Assembly: GCF_026001925.1 (NCBI RefSeq)
Contig: NZ_AP021869.1
Location: forward strand, 1,984,001-2,048,000
DNA: 64,000 nucleotides
Direction: 5' to 3'
Origin: Vibrio gangliei
GTDB taxonomy: Bacteria; Pseudomonadota; Gammaproteobacteria; Enterobacterales; Vibrionaceae
Position 1 is the stretch's first letter; every line of letters starts with the position of its first letter. Below are positions 21,500 through 28,900 of the stretch, piece by piece. A model generated the notes under the pieces. It did not search any database. It was not told the DNA's origin and saw nothing but the letters and a program-made list of their open reading frames with translations. The translations under genes and the position numbers were made by a program.

Positions 21500-21535
21500 C
21501 TAACTTGGGGCCTCGTGCCAAAATAAAGCCCCCGA
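21500..21535 (-). terminator. Weak hairpin between ffh and rpsP
   Basis: On the minus strand GGGGCTT-(12-base loop)-AGGCCCC, with a T run (AGTTTTTATCC) starting several bases further on. It could be the ffh terminator or an rpsP leader structure; the stem is short and the U tract is displaced, so the assignment is weak. Confidence 0.35.
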
Positions 21536-21678
21536 ATTTTACTCTTATTACGAGTCAATGCAAGGGCTTTAGATATTTTTGTCACCAATTCAACTACAAC
21601 AGTAGCGAATTAATGATGATTTTTTGCTCATGGCGAATTGTGACAGACTTCACATTGAATGTCATTACACTCGTGGAA

Positions 21679-23058
21679 TTAACGACCAAAGCCGCCAAAA
21701 CCACCACCGCCCATGCCACCCATCATGCCTTGCATATTGCGCATCATGCCTTTCATGCCACCTTTCTGCATTTTCTTCATCATTTTCTGCATTTGGGTGA
21801 ATTGTTTTAGCATGCGGTTTACGTCTTGCACTTGAGTACCAGAACCGGCTGCAATACGTTTCTTACGTGAACCTTTGATTAATTCTGGGTGTTGACGTTC
21901 TTTCATGGTCATAGAGTTAATCATGGCTTCCATCTGAGTGAACATCTTGTCATCCACTTGATCTTTTACATTAGCCGGTAGATTTCCCATGCCTGGCAGC
22001 TTATTCATCATGCCTGCCATGCCGCCCATGTTTTTCATTTGGCCAAGTTGTTCGCGGAAGTCTTCAAGGTCAAACCCTTTCTTCTGCTTGAACTTCTTCG
22101 CCATTTTCTCGGCTTTTTCTTTATCGACGTTACGTTCTAAATCTTCAATTAAAGAAAGAACGTCGCCCATACCAAGAATACGAGAAGCAACGCGATCTGG
22201 GTGGAAAGCTTCTAATGCATCGGTTTTCTCACCGACACCCAAGAATTTGATTGGTTTACCAGTAATATGACGAACCGATAGCGCCGCACCACCACGAGCA
22301 TCACCATCCACTTTGGTTAGGATCACACCGGTGAGAGGCAGTGCATCACCAAACGCTTTGGCTGTGTTGGCGGCATCTTGACCTGTCATGGCGTCAACCA
22401 CGAACAAGGTTTCAACTGGCTTGATGGCGGTGTGTAGTGCTTGAATCTCTGCCATCATTTCTTCATCGACCGCTAAACGACCCGCGGTATCGAGAATTAC
22501 AACGTCATAAAATTTCTTTTTAGCATGATCAATTGCCGCATTGGCAATATCAATCGGCTTCTGATCAGCGCTTGATGGGAAGAAATCTGTGCCAACTTCA
22601 TTGGCTAGCGTTTCAAGTTGCTTGATTGCCGCAGGACGATATACGTCGGCAGACACAACCAAAACTTTCTTTTTATCACGCTCGGTTAATAATTTAGACA
22701 GTTTACCGACACTGGTGGTTTTACCTGCACCCTGCAAACCCGCCATTAAGATCACGGCTGGCGGCTGAGCGGCTAGGTTCAGTGCTTCATTCGATTCGCC
22801 CATGACCGATTCAAGTTCAGCTTGAACGATCTTAATAAATTCTTGCCCTGGCGTTAAAGATTTTGAAACTTCAATCCCAACCGCACGCTCTTTCACTTGC
22901 TTAACGAAGTCGCGTACTACTGGCAATGCAACATCCGCTTCAAGTAATGCCATGCGCACTTCACGCAGGGTATCTTTGATGTTGTCTTCAGTTAGTCGCC
23001 CTTTACCACTGATGTTTTTCAGTGTCTGGGACAGTCTTTCAGTTAAATTATCAAACAT
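21679..23058 (-). CDS. ffh: Signal recognition particle protein Ffh (SRP54)
   Basis: 459 residues from the ATG at 23058 (MFDNLTERLSQTLKNISGKG); an upstream in-frame extension of nine codons lacks family similarity. N domain about 1-90, GTPase G domain with GLQGAGKTTSVGKL and DTAGRL, and the Met-rich M domain that holds signal peptides and 4.5S RNA. The C-terminus is an unusually Gly/Met-rich tail (GMMRNMQGMMGGMGGGGFGG). It directs inner-membrane proteins to FtsY/SecYEG. A TATAAT box on the minus strand at 23135-23140 may be its -10. Confidence 0.98.
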   Translation of the reverse strand: MFDNLTERLSQTLKNISGKGRLTEDNIKDTLREVRMALLEADVALPVVRDFVKQVKERAVGIEVSKSLTPGQEFIKIVQAELESVMGESNEALNLAAQPPAVILMAGLQGAGKTTSVGKLSKLLTERDKKKVLVVSADVYRPAAIKQLETLANEVGTDFFPSSADQKPIDIANAAIDHAKKKFYDVVILDTAGRLAVDEEMMAEIQALHTAIKPVETLFVVDAMTGQDAANTAKAFGDALPLTGVILTKVDGDARGGAALSVRHITGKPIKFLGVGEKTDALEAFHPDRVASRILGMGDVLSLIEDLERNVDKEKAEKMAKKFKQKKGFDLEDFREQLGQMKNMGGMAGMMNKLPGMGNLPANVKDQVDDKMFTQMEAMINSMTMKERQHPELIKGSRKKRIAAGSGTQVQDVNRMLKQFTQMQKMMKKMQKGGMKGMMRNMQGMMGGMGGGGFGGFGR

Positions 23059-23476
23059 GATTTTGCCTAAATAACAGTAAATCAAATCGAAAGCTGAACC
23101 GTATTGAGACTCAAGATATTTCAGCTTTACATAAATTATACAGCCCTAATATTTGACGTTGCCGCCGACGAATGAACCTCGTCAATTAAGCAACCGCTTC
23201 AAGTAGGTAGGGATGAGTTAGCCTATTGGCATACAATTGCGCCACAGTATACCGATGCTGGCGCTTGGTTTCACTGACTTTCCTAACTTTGGCTATTTTT
23301 TCTTCTGTGATCGCTGCCAATTCATTCCAACTCAATGCTAGTATGATAACCTTAGCTCGTTAAAAATAGCCTAACCTCACTCACTACAGCTGAGGTTAGC
23401 TAAAGCAGAAAACCTTAGATAGCTTGCTCGCTGCGAGTTATACTGTTGCACTCTATGGATTTATTCAATCGCTGAT
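23059..23476. other. Divergent intergenic region ffh / ypjD
   Basis: 418 bases without a gene. It holds the probable ffh -10 (TATAAT, minus strand, 23135-23140) and a hairpin at 23367-23402. The hairpin resembles a minus-strand terminator because ATTTTTAA follows on that strand (23360-23366). Confidence 0.5.
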
Positions 23477-24271
23477 ATGGAAAATATTCTCTCAATTATT
23501 GCCGTCATTTTATATTTTGCTGCTACATGCACGATTGTTCCGGGCTTGGTTCAACGCTCGGGCATTAGCATCAAACTCGTCTTTACATTTGCAGCCTTAG
23601 CTCTGGCCACTCATGGCTGGTTAATCAGCGATCTCATATTAAACCCAAATGGGCAAAATATGAGTATTCTTAATGTTGCCTCTTTAATTGGGTTTATCAT
23701 TTGTTTTGTGCTCACGGTTTCGATGTGGAAAACCCGACTTTGGTTTCTGCTTCCAGTCGTTTACAGCTTTGCTGCCATCAACTTATGTGCGGCCACCTTC
23801 TTACCGAGTACCTTCATTACTCACTTTGAAGGAAAAATTGAATTATTAGCCCATATTACAATTGCACTATTCTCCTATTCAACGCTGACAATAGGCGCAT
23901 TATTTGCACTGCAATTGGCTTGGCTCGATCATCAACTTAAGCGTAAGAAGTCCTTAGTGATTAACCCGAACCTCCCTCCATTAATGATGGTGGAGCGACA
24001 CCTTTTCAAGATCATCTTGGTTGGCACAGTCTTATTAACCGCAACATTAATTACAGGCGTTATCTATACCGAAGGTATGTTCTCAACGCAAAATGCACAT
24101 AAAAGTGTCTTAACATTTATCGCTTGGGTTCTATACTGCATATTGCTGTGGGGACATTATCGTCAAGGTTGGCGAGGGAAAAGAGTGCTATGGCTATCAA
24201 TCAGTGGAACCACGCTACTGACGTTAGCCTACTTTGGTAGCCGCTTTGTGCGCGAAATCATTTTAAGCTAA
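23477..24271 (+). CDS. ypjD: Inner-membrane protein YpjD, cytochrome c assembly (CcsA-like) family
   Basis: 264 residues, mostly hydrophobic, with about eight predicted membrane helices (for example residues 4-24, 36-54, 63-83, 91-110 and 125-150). It belongs to the CcmC/CcsA-type cytochrome c assembly family by its pattern, but no complete tryptophan-rich haem-handling WWD motif was seen and the physiological role of YpjD is not established. Located divergently from ffh and upstream of yfjD, the same neighbourhood as in E. coli. Confidence 0.85.
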   Translation: MENILSIIAVILYFAATCTIVPGLVQRSGISIKLVFTFAALALATHGWLISDLILNPNGQNMSILNVASLIGFIICFVLTVSMWKTRLWFLLPVVYSFAAINLCAATFLPSTFITHFEGKIELLAHITIALFSYSTLTIGALFALQLAWLDHQLKRKKSLVINPNLPPLMMVERHLFKIILVGTVLLTATLITGVIYTEGMFSTQNAHKSVLTFIAWVLYCILLWGHYRQGWRGKRVLWLSISGTTLLTLAYFGSRFVREIILS

Positions 24272-24336
24272 GAAAGAATTTTTTAATTTAAGACATAATT
24301 TTAAACGAAATAGTTATGCTGGAATTCCCCTATCTA

Positions 24337-24365
24337 TTGACAGGGTACTCAGATTTCGTCATAAC
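24337..24365 (+). promoter_or_regulatory. sigma70-type promoter upstream of yfjD
   Basis: TTGACA at 24337-24342, 17-base spacer, CATAAC at 24360-24365 (4 of 6 match to the -10). It lies about 90 bases before the yfjD TTG start, in the 182-base gap after ypjD. Confidence 0.6.
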
Positions 24366-24453
24366 TGCATATCTTCAAATCACTGAAGGTTGTTGAATCT
24401 AACTCTGAATACCAACAACACTAATTACATAATAATCGAAGGAAAACCTAAGT

Positions 24454-25737
24454 TTGGGTGAAATATCAACGGGGCTGCTGTTTGCCCTACTTGCAATTCT
24501 GATCCTCATTTCCGCCTATTTCTCCAGTTCGGAAACAGGCATGATGGCGCTAAACCGCTATCGTTTACGACACTTAGCCAACCAAGGTCATAAGGGGGCT
24601 AAACGCGTTGAGTCTTTATTAGAGCGCCCGGATCGCTTAATTGGTTTGATCCTAATCGGTAATAACCTCGTCAATATTTTAGCGTCTGCTATTGCGACCA
24701 TCATTGGTATGCGCCTTTATGGCGATTATGGTGTCGCCATTGCAACAGGTGTATTGACACTGGTGATTCTCGTTTTTGCTGAAATCACACCAAAAACCTT
24801 AGCCGCGCTTTACCCTGAGCGAGTGTCGTACACCAGCAGTATTTTGCTGCGCATTCTAATGAAGTTACTGGCACCATTAGTCTTCTTGGTGAACTTAATC
24901 ACGAACGGATTATTGCGTTTACTCGGTGTCCGAGCCAATGATTCTGCGGGCGATCCACTAAGCTCAGAAGAGTTACGTACCGTAGTAAATGAAGCGGGCA
25001 GCCTGATCCCTCGTCGTCACCAAGACATGCTGATTTCTATCCTCGATCTTGAGCATGTGACCGTGAATGACATCATGGTGCCGCGCAATGAGATTACCGG
25101 CATTGATATCAACGATGATTGGAAGTCGATTGTTCGTCAATTAACTCACTCTGCGCATGGTCGTGTTGTGTTATACCGAGATCAAATCGATGAAGTGGTC
25201 GGCATGCTGCGTCTGCGTAAAGCCTACCGATTAATGTTAGAGAAAAACGAATTTAATAAAGAGACACTACTGCGTGCAGCGGATGAAGTGTATTTCATTC
25301 CAGAAGCCACACCACTCAACGTTCAGCTATTAAAGTTCCAACGCAATAAAGAACGAATTGGCATGATCGTAGACGAATATGGCGACATTATTGGTCTCAT
25401 CACCCTTGAAGATATTCTGGAAGAAATCGTCGGTGAATTTACTACCTCAATGTCACCGAGTTTGGCCGATGAAATCACGCCACAAAGTGACGGTAGCTAC
25501 CTCATTGAAGGCAGTGCCAACATTCGTGATATTAACAAAGGCTTAAACTGGAAACTGCCTACTGATGGCCCACGCACCTTAAATGGTTTGGTGCTTGAAC
25601 ATTTAGAAGACATCCCAGAAAGCTACCTCAGCATCGAAATTGCTAACCACAAGATGGAGCTGATTGAGATTGCAGAGAATAAGATCAAGTTAGTGAAAGT
25701 GTACCCAGCCAAGAAGAAGCCGAAGAAGGTGCATTAA
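24454..25737 (+). CDS. yfjD: CNNM/CorC-family membrane protein with DUF21 and CBS domains
   Basis: 427 residues. The N-terminal DUF21 membrane domain (about 1-185) has helices near 7-27, 60-80 and 90-125 and the ISAYFSSSETGMMALNRYRLRH signature. A pair of CBS domains follows (about 205-330, MVPRNEITGIDIN and IGMIVDEYGDIIGLITLEDILEEIVGE) and then a CorC/HlyC domain. The family is linked to Mg2+/Co2+ transport or its control; the substrate here is not shown. The start is a TTG at 24454 ten bases after AAGGA; no ATG or GTG is in frame nearby. Confidence 0.88.
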   Translation: MGEISTGLLFALLAILILISAYFSSSETGMMALNRYRLRHLANQGHKGAKRVESLLERPDRLIGLILIGNNLVNILASAIATIIGMRLYGDYGVAIATGVLTLVILVFAEITPKTLAALYPERVSYTSSILLRILMKLLAPLVFLVNLITNGLLRLLGVRANDSAGDPLSSEELRTVVNEAGSLIPRRHQDMLISILDLEHVTVNDIMVPRNEITGIDINDDWKSIVRQLTHSAHGRVVLYRDQIDEVVGMLRLRKAYRLMLEKNEFNKETLLRAADEVYFIPEATPLNVQLLKFQRNKERIGMIVDEYGDIIGLITLEDILEEIVGEFTTSMSPSLADEITPQSDGSYLIEGSANIRDINKGLNWKLPTDGPRTLNGLVLEHLEDIPESYLSIEIANHKMELIEIAENKIKLVKVYPAKKKPKKVH

Positions 25738-25739
25738 CG

Positions 25740-25779
25740 TTTCTCGGTACTCGGGCGCTTCGCTGCTCGTAGCTCGAAT
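25740..25779 (+). repeat. Dispersed repeat, copy G
   Basis: Exact 16-base core at 25755-25770 with CTCGGTACTCG and CTCGAATT flanks. It begins within a few bases of the yfjD stop and precedes the first terminator. Confidence 0.75.
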
Positions 25780-25797
25780 TAAAAGCCTTTCAACAAA

Positions 25798-25830
25798 CAG
25801 CCCTCAACTGCCTTAGCTGAGGGCTGTTTT
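25798..25830 (+). terminator. Terminator of yfjD (first)
   Basis: CAGCCCTCA-(11 bases)-TGAGGGCTG followed by TTTTATTT; 9-bp stem. Confidence 0.88.
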
Positions 25831-25848
25831 ATTTAAGCAAGATTAATG

Positions 25849-25892
25849 GATCTCGTGTCTCAGTCGCGCTGCTGATCGTAGCTCGGTCTTAA
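25849..25892 (+). repeat. Dispersed repeat, diverged copy H
   Basis: ATCTCGTGTCTCAGTCGCGC followed by TGCTGATCGTAGCTCGG. It keeps the flanking CTCG half-sites but the core has drifted. It lies between two terminators. Confidence 0.5.
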
Positions 25893-25910
25893 CCAGAAAG
25901 TAATCTTATC

Positions 25911-25955
25911 AAAAAGGGCCCTTAGCTTGTTATAAGCTGAGGGCCCTTTGTTTTT
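25911..25955. terminator. Long bidirectional terminator between yfjD and luxS
   Basis: 16-bp stem AAAGGGCCCTTAGCTT / AAGCTGAGGGCCCTTT with a 5-base loop and T/A tracts on both sides. One pair is G-U on the plus strand, so the plus-strand fold is best; it should also stop the luxS transcript. Confidence 0.88.
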
Positions 25956-25965
25956 AAATGCTTAT

Positions 25966-26008
25966 TCTAGAAACGAGCAGCGTAGCGCCCGTCCCTCGAA
26001 AACCGAGT
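25966..26008 (-). repeat. Dispersed repeat, copy I (inverted)
   Basis: Reverse complement reads GGGCGCTACGCTGCTCGTTTC, one mismatch to the core. It sits immediately after the luxS stop. Confidence 0.7.
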
Positions 26009-26010
26009 TC

Positions 26011-26529
26011 TTAATCTACTTTTAGCTCTTGCAGCATCGTTTCCGGCAACGCTAGCTCGTCATTTTTGTTCACACTAATACCCGCTGCAATGATTTGCTT
26101 TGCGATCTCTTGCGCTTCATTGAGTGAGTGCATGGAATATGTACCACATTGGTATTCGTTCAGTTCAGGGATCTTGTTCTGATCTTCAACTTTTAGCACA
26201 TCTTCCATTGCCGCTAACCATGCATCAGCCACTTGTTGCTCGCTTGGCGTACCAATTAAGCTCATGTAAAAACCCGTGCGGCAACCCATTGGTGAGATAT
26301 CAATGATTTCGACATCTGAGCCATTAAGGTGAGCACGCATAAAGCCAGCATACAGGTGCTCAAGCGTATGGATGCCTTTTTCTGACAGAATATCTTTGTT
26401 TGGAATACAAAAACGTAAATCGAAAACAGTAATTGTGTCCCCTTTTGGTGTTTGCATTGTTTTCGCAACACGCACCGCTGGCGCATTCATACGAGTATGG
26501 TCAACGGTAAAACTATCTAATAGAGGCAT
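26011..26529 (-). CDS. luxS: S-ribosylhomocysteine lyase LuxS (AI-2 synthesis)
   Basis: 172 residues. It cleaves S-ribosylhomocysteine to homocysteine and DPD, the precursor of autoinducer-2, and also serves the activated methyl cycle. Metal ligands are His54 and His58 in HTLEH and Cys128 in YQCGTYS; Cys83 in MGCRTGFY is the catalytic acid/base residue. It lies 34 bases after the SLT lipoprotein gene and near gshA. AI-2 is one of the main Vibrio quorum-sensing signals. Confidence 0.99.
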   Translation of the reverse strand: MPLLDSFTVDHTRMNAPAVRVAKTMQTPKGDTITVFDLRFCIPNKDILSEKGIHTLEHLYAGFMRAHLNGSDVEIIDISPMGCRTGFYMSLIGTPSEQQVADAWLAAMEDVLKVEDQNKIPELNEYQCGTYSMHSLNEAQEIAKQIIAAGISVNKNDELALPETMLQELKVD

Positions 26530-26563
26530 TGCTGTTTCTCCTAAATCTATTCGAGCAACTGGC

Positions 26564-27175
26564 TTAAAACCAACTGCGGTTATCTTCTAATTCGGCTTGG
26601 CACTGTTTGAGTTGCCAACCATAATCTTTTGCGGTTTGCTCAACACGCCTCGCCACTTTGATTAGTGCCGGCTTTTGAGCATACGTTTTTCGTTTAAATC
26701 CGCCACGACCATCGTGGTAGGCAAGATATTGGCTATAGGTATCCCACTTAGAAATACCGAGCGCTTTTTGTGAACCATCAATATACCAACCGATAAACAT
26801 GATGGAATCACCAAAATCATCACGTGAAGACCAAGAGCTGACTTCGTCTTGATATTCAGACCATACTGGATCTTGCGCCTGAGCATAACCATAAGCGCTA
26901 CTGACTCGTCCCCAAGGAATAAAACCAAGAAAATAATAACGAGGCGGTTTAGCATCACCGACAAACGCACTTTCTTGTTTCATAAATGCCATCGATATTT
27001 GAATCGGTACACCGTATTCATCATTCATATCTAAGGCATCTTCATACCAATCAGGGTATTGGCGGAAAATATCACACAAATTACTCTGATTGCTTGGGGG
27101 TGGCGTTGCACATCCGACTAATAGCAGGCTTGATGCTAAGACTAACCATCCTGTTATTAACCGTAATGTCACCAT
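26564..27175 (-). CDS. Lipoprotein with lytic transglycosylase (SLT-like) domain
   Basis: 203 residues. A lipoprotein signal peptide ends in the lipobox LVGC (Cys22), so the protein is membrane-anchored. The core resembles the SLT lysozyme-like fold: the putative catalytic Glu is in AFMKQESAF, followed by [14 protein letters not shown] and [11 protein letters not shown]. It would cleave peptidoglycan strands, but this is inferred from family resemblance. It starts one base after gshA, so the two are probably co-transcribed, and luxS follows. Confidence 0.8.
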   Translation of the reverse strand: MVTLRLITGWLVLASSLLLVGCATPPPSNQSNLCDIFRQYPDWYEDALDMNDEYGVPIQISMAFMKQESAFVGDAKPPRYYFLGFIPWGRVSSAYGYAQAQDPVWSEYQDEVSSWSSRDDFGDSIMFIGWYIDGSQKALGISKWDTYSQYLAYHDGRGGFKRKTYAQKPALIKVARRVEQTAKDYGWQLKQCQAELEDNRSWF

Positions 27176-27176
27176 A

Positions 27177-28748
27177 TTATTCTTTCACGAGATAAGAAAA
27201 GTAATCCGCGAGAAAATCATCAAAGCTCAATGTATCCGCTTGTTCAATCTGCTGCTGTTGTTGGCGCGAATGCACCACTTCTTCTTCCATCATGGATTGA
27301 TTATAGATCTGGTATTGATGCGCAAGCAATTCAGCACGGTATTGCTCACCCAATTGACAGCCAACTTTACCGATGCCACCCGCTTCGCGAATTGCATTCA
27401 ATAAACGCCCTGACATAGTAAGCTCAGGATCATCAATCCAAGAGGTTAATGTTTGGCAAACGCTTTGGTACTCATTACCACCGTGGGCTTTATCCATTTC
27501 AATTGCAATTTCAGTCAATTGCTCAAAAATCAACTTACCCCAATGCACCAAAGAATTCGGCTCTTGATCGCAGCATAATTTAAAAGATAAACCTGGCTTA
27601 CGACCTTCTAAAATCACATTGTTCCAATTTGAGCGCCAGCAATCTAAGTCACCTGGTTTCATTGGTGCTGAATCTTTTAAGCCGCACCAAGTCACAAATA
27701 AATCTAAAAACAACACTTGCTCTTTGGAGACGCCAATCGGGCTGAATGGATTCACATCCAGCGAACGGACTTCAATGTACTCCACCCCACCGCGCTTTAA
27801 GGCTTCCGATGGTTTTTCACCATTTTTGGCTACGCGCTTAGGACGAATAGGTGCGTACAGTTCGTTCTCAATTTGCAGCACATTGCTATTTAATTGACGA
27901 TGTTCACCATCCACTTTCACGCCAAGTTTCGCGAAACGTTCTGATGGTTTATGCATAGCCGCTTTCAAGCCTTGCAAGTATTCCGGCAGGCTGTTAAATC
28001 CGATATGCAAATCGCTTTGCGCACTGTTGGTATAACCTAGATCACTTAAGCGTAATGCCGTGGCATAAGGTAAATACAAGGTTTTACCAATCTTTTCGAA
28101 TGGTAGCCCTGTCTCACGGCCTTTGACAAATGATGGGCACAACGCCGGTGAAGCGCCGAATAAGTATGGAATGATCCAACCGTAGCGATAATAATTACGA
28201 ATCAGTGCAAAGTAGCCTTCTGATTTGGTTTCTGCTCGCTGCGCTTCATCTTGTTCACCGTACAGACTATCCCAATAACTCTCTGGAAAGGAAAAGTTAA
28301 AATGTACGCCAGAGATAATTTGCATCAAGCTGCCATAGCGGTGCTTCAAACCTTGGCGGTACAAGTTCTTCATACGACCCGAGTTTGATGTGCCATATTC
28401 AGCAAGTGGGATCTGAGTTTCATCACTGACAAAACATGGCATAGACATTGGCCACAGTTTTTCTTCACCCATTTTGGTCATGGTGAAATGATGCACATCT
28501 TTCAATTGTTGCAACAACTCATCGACATCGTTCGATACTGGAGTAATGAATTCTAATAAAGATTCAGAGAAATCTGTGGTTATCCATTTATTGGTTAAAG
28601 CAGAGCCAAGCGCTTGAGGGTGCGGTGTCAAAGCTAGCTGATCATTTGCGTCATAGCGTAACGCTTCACGCTCGATTCCACGTCCAAATTGCTTAAAGGT
28701 CTCAGGGTTGCGAGCAACTTGCTGAAGGCGTGCAGAAAAGTCGGTCAA
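27177..28748 (-). CDS. gshA: Glutamate-cysteine ligase
   Basis: About 523 residues. It makes gamma-glutamylcysteine, the first step of glutathione synthesis. Family signatures include [37 protein letters not shown] and [18 protein letters not shown] at 28748 gives [11 protein letters not shown], the usual family N-terminus, with GTGAG upstream; an in-frame GTG at 28760 would add four residues but has no site. E. coli gshA also starts with UUG. The region 28749-28900 between gshA and the M16 gene has no gene. Confidence 0.95.
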   Translation of the reverse strand: MTDFSARLQQVARNPETFKQFGRGIEREALRYDANDQLALTPHPQALGSALTNKWITTDFSESLLEFITPVSNDVDELLQQLKDVHHFTMTKMGEEKLWPMSMPCFVSDETQIPLAEYGTSNSGRMKNLYRQGLKHRYGSLMQIISGVHFNFSFPESYWDSLYGEQDEAQRAETKSEGYFALIRNYYRYGWIIPYLFGASPALCPSFVKGRETGLPFEKIGKTLYLPYATALRLSDLGYTNSAQSDLHIGFNSLPEYLQGLKAAMHKPSERFAKLGVKVDGEHRQLNSNVLQIENELYAPIRPKRVAKNGEKPSEALKRGGVEYIEVRSLDVNPFSPIGVSKEQVLFLDLFVTWCGLKDSAPMKPGDLDCWRSNWNNVILEGRKPGLSFKLCCDQEPNSLVHWGKLIFEQLTEIAIEMDKAHGGNEYQSVCQTLTSWIDDPELTMSGRLLNAIREAGGIGKVGCQLGEQYRAELLAHQYQIYNQSMMEEEVVHSRQQQQQIEQADTLSFDDFLADYFSYLVKE

Positions 28749-28900
28749 AATAGCACTCACTTATGGTGGTTGGCGATCCGGGTAGGATAGTCATTCTAGA
28801 CAACAATTACTATCAAGAATCTCATTATGAATCGAACAAACTAGTAATTGGCAACAAAGCTAGCCCCTTACGAGGCTAACCTTCTGTTAACTTATGGGCA

